Translations under genes and position numbers: made by a program
Shown here: positions 58,159 through 64,000 of the stretch, in pieces
How positions within the stretch are numbered: position 1 is the first letter of the stretch
How the letters are laid out: each line of letters starts with the position of its first letter
Source of the DNA: Endomychus coccineus
Taxonomy: Eukaryota > Arthropoda > Insecta > Coleoptera > Endomychidae
Direction of reading: 5' to 3'
DNA length: 64,000 nt
Assembly: GCA_958510875.1 (NCBI GenBank)
Contig: OY294068.1
Location: 67,496,633-67,560,632, forward strand
Notes under the pieces: generated by a model
Database searches by the model: none
What the model saw: only the letters and a program-made list of their open reading frames with translations
Told to the model about the DNA's origin: nothing

Positions 58159-59361
58159 CGAGGGCAAGGTGAAAAGTCTCTGAAAAATGAAACAAGAAAC
58201 GCTTTTTTTTTTATATAATTTTTCGATCAATTCCAAATAATACGATCTCGGCAATTCTTCAAAATAGGCGTTTGTTTCAGCGATGACCTCATTGTTGGAG
58301 CCAAATCTCTTTCAGCCGAGATATTTCTTAAAATCGCAGGAGTCCAAATCTGGAGAATATGGTGGAGGACGAACCAATTCGTAGCGCAATTCATGCAATT
58401 TTGCAGTTGCGACTGCGAACCTATGCGTTGTCCTGGTTGAAGATCACTTTTTTCTTTGCCAAATGCGGCCGCTTTCGCTTCAAATCGGCGTCGAATCGAT
58501 CCAACAGTTCTGCATAATATACGCCGGTGATCGTTTTACCCTTTTAAAGGTAATTGATATGGACGATACCGTGTTCATACCAAAAAACTGTCGCCATGAC
58601 TTTGTTGGCCGGTAAACCCACTTTGGCCTTTTTCGACTTCGATTCGCCAGGACAAGTCCACTGTTTCGACTGTTCTTTGGTCTCTGGTGTGTTGTGATGG
58701 ATCCATAATTCGTCCACGGTTGCGGAACGGCGCAAAAAGGCTTTCTTATCGCGCTTGAACATCGCCAAATACTCCTTTGAAGTTGTCATACGCTTACGCT
58801 CTGCCAACAGAGAGCAAATGCGGACCCATCTGACATATAGCTTTCTCATATTCAAAAAATTATGCAAAATATTCCGTACCCATTCGGTTGAGATGCCCAT
58901 ATCCTCAGCAATCTTGTGCACTTCAACTCGCCGATCGTCTAATATCATACCATGGATTTTATTGACGGTTTCTGGTGTTATATCCTCAATTGGACGACCA
59001 GAACGTTCGGCGTCCTTTCTGGTCATACTACTACAACGGAAATCAGTAAACCACTTGTAATCGTTCCAATCCGATGGTGAGAAGTCCCCATAACGTTTAA
59101 CAAGCGATGCTTTGGTTTGGCTAATGTTTTTTCCACGCAAGAAATAATGTTTTATCAAGACGCGAAATTACTTTTTTCCACGTTTACATAAATCTTCAAG
59201 GTTGCTCACTTTCGATGGGTGTCAAAACAGAACTGAATAATATATCAGTCTGAAAATTTTAGTGCGTTCTAGGTAAAGATGTTAAATCACTAATTTCACA
59301 TGGGATTTTCGATTGTGACGCCATCTGTTTTATTTTTCATGGACTTTTCACCTTGTACTCG
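58159..59361 (-). mobile_element. mariner element, full length
   Basis: About 1.2 kb bounded by imperfect inverted ends: left CGAGGGCAAGGTGAAAAGTC, and the right end on the opposite strand CGAGTACAAGGTGAAAAGTC, each preceded by TA-containing sequence. Size and ends fit the mariner family. Confidence 0.85.
58210..59158 (-). pseudogene. mariner transposase, frameshifted
   Basis: The N-terminal part is open for 204 residues: the HTH region IKHYFLRGKNISQTKASL, then ERSGRPIEDITPETVNKI, TVDELWIHH (first catalytic Asp within VDE-WIHH) and QSKQWTCPGE. The frame breaks near 58550. The following part is recognisable in other frames down to a YSPDL motif, where the catalytic DNA-binding Asp normally follows. 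Inactive. Confidence 0.85.
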
Positions 59362-59369
59362 AATTATGG

Positions 59370-59960
59370 TTAACTAATAGATGTCTGATCCACTTCTAAT
59401 CAATTTTTAAAATAGCATATCATTTAAGACTACGATACTGCTTTGTCGATGCAGATAGGTTGCTTTTTTTAAGAATCTGGGTCCGTTTTGTTTCTTGAAG
59501 TTATATTTCGTATCGTTTGATAATGATGGAAACACTGCAATTAGTAGTTATCTTCATTAATTCACTTAATTTATGGCAAAATATGTTGATTTTAATAGCC
59601 ACGATTAGCTCACAGATGTCCACACTCGGGTCGTGAAAGTCAAGAATGAACACAAACTAGACGGGCTTTGCAATGCGCGCCCATTGACTAATTACAACCT
59701 TTCGTCATATCGTGGAGCGTCAGGTAACGTTCCGAATACATTATGGCTATTCTTAATCACTCCAACGAGTAGTTATCAATATCATGAATTCCACGACACT
59801 AATTTCGTTTGTGGTCTTTCTGTGTTGGCCACATCCCGTTTTGGCTGTTTTCGTAAGTGCCAAAGCAAGAATAACTCGTGGATGATTTTTGAGACCACGC
59901 ATTGTGGACGTTTTTCGCTCAATGGGCGCATTCCTTCTTTGAGTCTAATGTATATATTGA
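59370..59960. other. Spacer, no gene recognised
   Basis: AT-rich DNA with short frames lacking any recognisable domain. Confidence 0.45.
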
Positions 59961-59964
59961 TAAA

Positions 59965-61560
59965 TGAAATGTCTTGATCTCCGGACGGGTTCCGCGTCAA
60001 AATAGCACGACTTTTGCCAACCATTACAGGTGGCATCTTCAGGGCATGCTTGAGACTTGAACTGAAATTGATTCTTCTGGTTTATTGTAGGAAAAAACTT
60101 TCACTCTACATTCATTGTGTGCTCATGTGGGAAGGTAATATTCTGAGTCTCGGTTTAGATTATTTGGATGTTTTAGGATTTCTATTGCTTCCAGAATTTT
60201 TCGCCATTAGAAGCTCGGGCTAGGATTTTGTGTTTTCTAAAAGGATTTGATGATTCGTGTCAAACTAGAACAGGGAATGCTATAAACACCTTCTGAATAG
60301 AGGAGGAAGGGGTATCTTTGACAGGTTTGTAAAACTGAGATAGTTTTGGATGTGTGGAAAACCGGGTAGAAATATATTATGTTTTTTAAGAATTTTGGAA
60401 ATTCCATATGTTATATTTTCAATATATGGAAGATATAGATAAAGGGGATTGTGGCTCAGGTTGATTTGAAAATTTAGGTGAAGTGTATTTCTTTATGAGT
60501 TTAAGAATGTTTAATTAAAGAAATTATTTGATAATAAGGGAGATGAAAGGTGTCTTGATTTTAAGAATTGGGGTTGGGATAAGTTAACAGCAATGTGGGC
60601 CGAAGAGTTTATGACAGATTACTTTTGGGCAGGGGGTGGTGGGAAAAAGACCATTGAGGTATCTACACAGAATGTCTCAAAGTACCGTCAGTCTGTGTCG
60701 TAAGTAAACCTTTCGATTCAACTTCCATGGTGAAACGGGTATTAGGATGTAATGAATTTAAATGATTGAGGAAGAGAACAAGATTTTCGCGACCATGTTG
60801 CCAAATTCTCTTCTAGTCCAGTCATTATAGGTTTAAACTGCGGAAAAATTCCTAGTGAGCTGAATTTTGGTATACACCTTTATTACAACATTTTAATGAA
60901 TATGTGAAAAATCGACATTGATATCGTGCCGGCTAAAAAAGTTAAAGGTCAAAAAAGGTCACGAAAATCAGTTTTCCGCGAATATCTCGCGACCTATTGC
61001 TCGGAGGTCAATTGAGGTCACAACGAAAATTGTTCATCGTGCAATTATCTACAAATAATGCCTATTGCGTTTTTCTGTAAGATCAACCGTTTTTCGTGAC
61101 CTTTTTTGACCTTTCAACTTTTTTAGCCGGCATGTGCATCGATGTCGATTTTTCACATATTCATTAAAATGCCGTAATAAAGGTGTACACAAAAATTCAG
61201 CTCACTAGGAATTTTTCCGCAGATTGGGGCTTAAAACTTCTAAAATGACTGGATTAATCTTAAAACATCCAAATAATCTGAATCGTGACTCAGGATATTA
61301 CCTTCCCAACATTAGGAAACCCATCCGAAAATCGAAAATTCTACTTCGCACATGATCACACAATGGCAGGGTCAACCACCGCAATAAAGGCAGTGAACTA
61401 TGTAGCGTGAAAGTTTTTCCCACATCAAACATTAAACGCCACAGAAACCAGAAAAATCAGCTTCAAGCCTGCCCTGAAGATGCGACCAGTCGTGCTAATG
61501 TAAGGTGGAATCCATCTGGAAGCTAACAATTTTCAAGATTGGCTATCCGCGGAAGTCTAC
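59965..61560. repeat. Inverted pair of Penelope-type terminal repeats
   Basis: Sequence at 59970-60185 (TTCCGCGTCAAAATAGCACG, later GTAGGAAAAAACTTTCAC) returns inverted and diverged at 61265-61540. A third partial copy lies at 7060-7150. The likely source is Penelope-like long terminal repeats, known to occur in inverted or tandem arrangement; that assignment is inference. The intervening part contains the MITE at 60812-61260. Confidence 0.5.
60812..61260. repeat. Palindromic MITE
   Basis: Long inverted repeat. The core arms at 60838-60919 and 61139-61222 start CTGCGGAAAAATTCCTAGTG and match its complement. Further in, GGCTAAAAAAGTTAAAGGTC and GGTCACGAAAA are again mirrored near 61090-61130. 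The outer flanks CCAGTCATTATA and TAAAATGACTGG also pair. No coding capacity. Confidence 0.8.
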
Positions 61561-62054
61561 TACTCAAGATATTGATAAATGCTGTTCACTCAATGTTAAA
61601 ACTTCATCAAGTTGTTGGATTCTCAATAAACTACATGTACATTAATGTAAGTCCCCTAGTATATTCATGAGAGTGCAAGCACATAAATTTGGAAAACAAG
61701 AATGTAGTTGCTCAAGACCGCCATGATTGCTTTGTCATAAAAAAGTACAAATTGTCAACTACTGTTACCTGCACCAATTCACATATTTTCGTCAGCTTAT
61801 GTTGTGTATTAATAGTGGACTTTTCCTGGAATGGTATTATATTAGGCCCAATAACAACAGCAAGATTGTAAGAGTTCATTTTATTGGTATCTGCATGTTT
61901 AGATATTGTATTGAAAAACTGAAATAAAAAATATCACTTTAGTACAATATGCATTTTTGATGAAAATTATGATTCATCTCGAGGAAAAACAATTACCCAT
62001 AGTAATACACTAAAAGAGTTTGCAACTGAGGCTACACTAAAACCCTAATAAGTA

Positions 62055-62700
62055 CGAAATAATCACCCTTATCCACCCACATACTATTTAAGAACTAAGG
62101 ACCTTTCAGCTACCAAGTTAAATTCTGAGCGAACTTAAAACCTCAAAATCAAAACGGTTTCCAAAAGTTTGGCACACATATGTCTATGATATTTTCGCAA
62201 TTATAAGTAAAGATCTTGATCTGCATGGTTTTGTGAAGAGACGCTTAATCACCAATTTGATTCAATAAAATTCACCGTAGAATTAGAAAGCAATAAAACC
62301 AGCTTCTTTTTCTTGACATTAATATTATTAAAGATGGCTACCATTTGGAATTCGGCATATACAGAAAACCTTCTCAAACGATATATTCCAACGGATTCAT
62401 GTACACCAATTAATCATGAAATAGCTTCATTCAAAAGTTTGTTTCATAGATTATTAAACTTCCTTTGAGTCAGAAAAATTATAACAACTGCAGCAACGGA
62501 TAATCGTTACGACAAATATTTGATAAATAAGTTAATTTCTAACCAAACCAGTCATTACTTTCAAAAAATTCAAGGAAATTCAAAAGTTTCACTCATCATC
62601 CTTCAGCAATCAATAAATTTCATGGCCACTACGTACCTGAAAGGTCCTTGGTACTTTCATAGTATTTTTAGTGGTGAAGGGTGATTATTTCGAATTATGC
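62055..62700 (+). pseudogene. Penelope-like RT C-terminal fragment with inverted flanks
   Basis: Inside, the plus strand reads FLDINIIKDGYHLEFGIYRK and then HEIASFKSLFHRLLNFPL, the segment after the RT active site of Penelope-like elements. Flanks at 62055-62125 and 62630-62700 are inverted copies (AATAATCACCCTT and AAGGGTGATTATT, GGACCTTTCAG and CTGAAAGGTCC), related to the sequence at 22155 and 54258. Confidence 0.65.
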
Positions 62701-62799
62701 ATAGAAAGTATAAATACACACACTCACAAATCGTAAGGATATTTAATAAACATTGCTTATTTTCACTTTCCTCACTAAACATAGTATATAGTGTAAGGG

Positions 62800-63010
62800 A
62801 AGTATTGTAATAGTCCCAATTTTTTTCGGGATTTTCGTGGGTATAAGCAATTATGAATCGATCTAGATTATTTTTGATGATCTCTGTGTGCGTAATGTGT
62901 GTGTGTGTGCGCCGGGTGCCCTTGTGTGGGTAATCCACTTTGGAGATGATTGCGACTATTAGTCCATGGATTTGAATTGATTGTGCATTAGATGCATAAA
63001 ACAAAATTTT
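62800..63010. repeat. Repeat related to 5850-6050, with short TG microsatellite
   Basis: Contains TAGTCCCAATTT and a GGGATTTTCGTGGGT stretch similar to the DNA left of the Penelope fragment at 6060, plus a GTGTGTGTGTGTG run near 62900. Probably another piece of a Penelope-type repeat. Confidence 0.4.
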
Positions 63011-63379
63011 GTCCAACTGTTGCTGCATAGAGAATCACAATAGGTTGTAGAATTCTATCCAGGTGCACATTAGCATGCACAAACATTTAATTTTGTTTAT
63101 TGAATCAAAATCGTTAGTTGTCTTCGAGAACATTGAAAATCTGTCCATACCGACAACAATGGCGACATTGATCCATGACGTCACATCATTCTTAACGTAA
63201 ATATTCAACCAATTGTACCATCATAAATAAGTTACTTTGAAGACTAACTTGAAAATGGAGGGCCATCACAGCCGTTAGAGACAGAGTTGGTGCACCTTTA
63301 GAACTGAACCTCAACAGACAATAAACGTGAAAGTAAACGAAGCAAAGATCAAGCAACGACAACGAGAAGTGGTTGTGGA

Positions 63380-63886
63380 TGTAGATGCTTTTGAATGAAA
63401 TCCGCTGGTGCAATGGTTCCAACAACTTCCTAAATTGGTTTGAATGCCAACTTTCAATGAATTTGGAAGAAACCTCCACCATCGTTATGGATAATGTAAG
63501 TTGATACAGTACTGTAATGAATAATGTGCCCACAACCACCTCAGAGAAATGTGATTTATTTGAATTGTTAAGTAGAAATAATATGCAGCGTGATTACACA
63601 CTCTTGAAACCAGAGTTGTTAGGCTTGCTAAAAATGAATAAGTCACAACCAGTATACATAGCTGACATGTTAACTGAAAGATATGCCCAACCGGTGCTTT
63701 CTCGTCCCTTACCATTGCATTTTTAACCCCATTGAACACATCTGGGGTACAACTAAAAGCTACTACAGGGATCACTTTGGTGCAAATGATAGTTCCGCGG
63801 GAAAAGCAGAGTTTATGTTGAAAGATGCTCTAGAAAAAGTAACTATTCGACATATTGATAAAGTGAATAAGTTTTGTGATTGTTAA
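63380..63886 (+). pseudogene. Tc1/IS630-type DDE transposase fragment
   Basis: Plus-strand pieces in two frames: a central part SEKCDLFELLSRNN and ELLGLLKMNK (63550-63640), then PYHCIFNPIEHIWGTTKSYY at 63706-63765, matching the P-Y-x-C-x-x-NPIE-x-W signature of DDE_3-type transposases, with the Glu of the triad in NPIE. A frame break separates them near 63700. No N-terminal DNA-binding part was found; an IVMDNVS piece near 63482 could be the second catalytic Asp. Confidence 0.65.
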
Positions 63887-64000
63887 TGTAAAATATTTGA
63901 AGCAACTGTATTGTTTAAAGCAGTGAAGTGATAGTTATTATTTAAATGTGAGTGTGCAATAACGTCAGCAAATTTAATACAAATAAATGACATCGATTCC

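Noticed and set aside
1..64000. tRNA or rRNA genes
   Set aside because: I saw no cloverleaf-like box A/box B pairs or rRNA-like stretches, though a covariance-model search would be needed to exclude small RNA genes.

Overview
The window is animal nuclear DNA, almost certainly from an insect. It has short-intron genes with canonical GT-AG junctions, AT-rich spacers, and many degraded copies of typical insect repeats (hAT, pogo/Tigger, mariner, Penelope-like, LINE). I cannot fix the order; a beetle is only a guess.

Left part (1-9.4 kb): a foldback repeat with internal tandem units, then a head-to-head pair of cellular genes, the ER-associated-degradation ubiquitin ligase HRD1/synoviolin (minus) and a Speedy/RINGO cell-cycle activator (plus). 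These are followed by repeat-rich spacer with a Penelope fragment and a dead pogo-like transposase.

The central fact about the layout is that 9399-25809 is repeated at 41502-57912 at a constant offset of 32103, with no differences where I compared it. The block carries a hAT inserted in an older hAT, a terminal-inverted-repeat element with a giant GC-rich palindrome, the 3' exons of an ARHGAP11A-like RhoGAP gene with Penelope and LINE debris in its introns, and a second foldback repeat. The first copy ends at a 200-base N gap (25810-26009).

Between the gap and the second copy (26010-41501) lies most of a Polinton/Maverick (adintovirus-like) element. It has a truncated integrase, a DUF8207-type protein, an A32/FtsK-type packaging ATPase, a PLA2-domain protein, an adenovirus-core-like protein, an adenain-like protease, penton and hexon-type capsid proteins, a large protein-primed family B DNA polymerase, and a right-hand cluster of small, mostly cysteine-rich proteins of unknown function. 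The readable structural and replication genes are open. The right end reads ...ACT and abuts CACCTG, and the same CACCTG begins the shared block at 9399 next to unrelated DNA. So 9399 looks like the empty allele of the insertion site and 41501/41502 the occupied one. The simplest reading is two alleles or two assembly paths laid end to end across the gap, which makes the 16.4-kb duplication probably artificial and the Polinton insertion young or polymorphic.

Within the Polinton, capsid, processing and packaging genes flank a bidirectional TATA region and the polymerase is under its own promoter. At least six genes share a TATA-like box 29-33 nt upstream of an AGT-type initiator. The protease frame has no usable ATG and overlaps the preceding gene at a U UUU UUA heptamer, a possible -1 frameshift site.

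Right part (58-64 kb): a full-length but dead mariner, Penelope-type repeats in opposite orientations, a palindromic MITE, and a DDE-transposase fragment.
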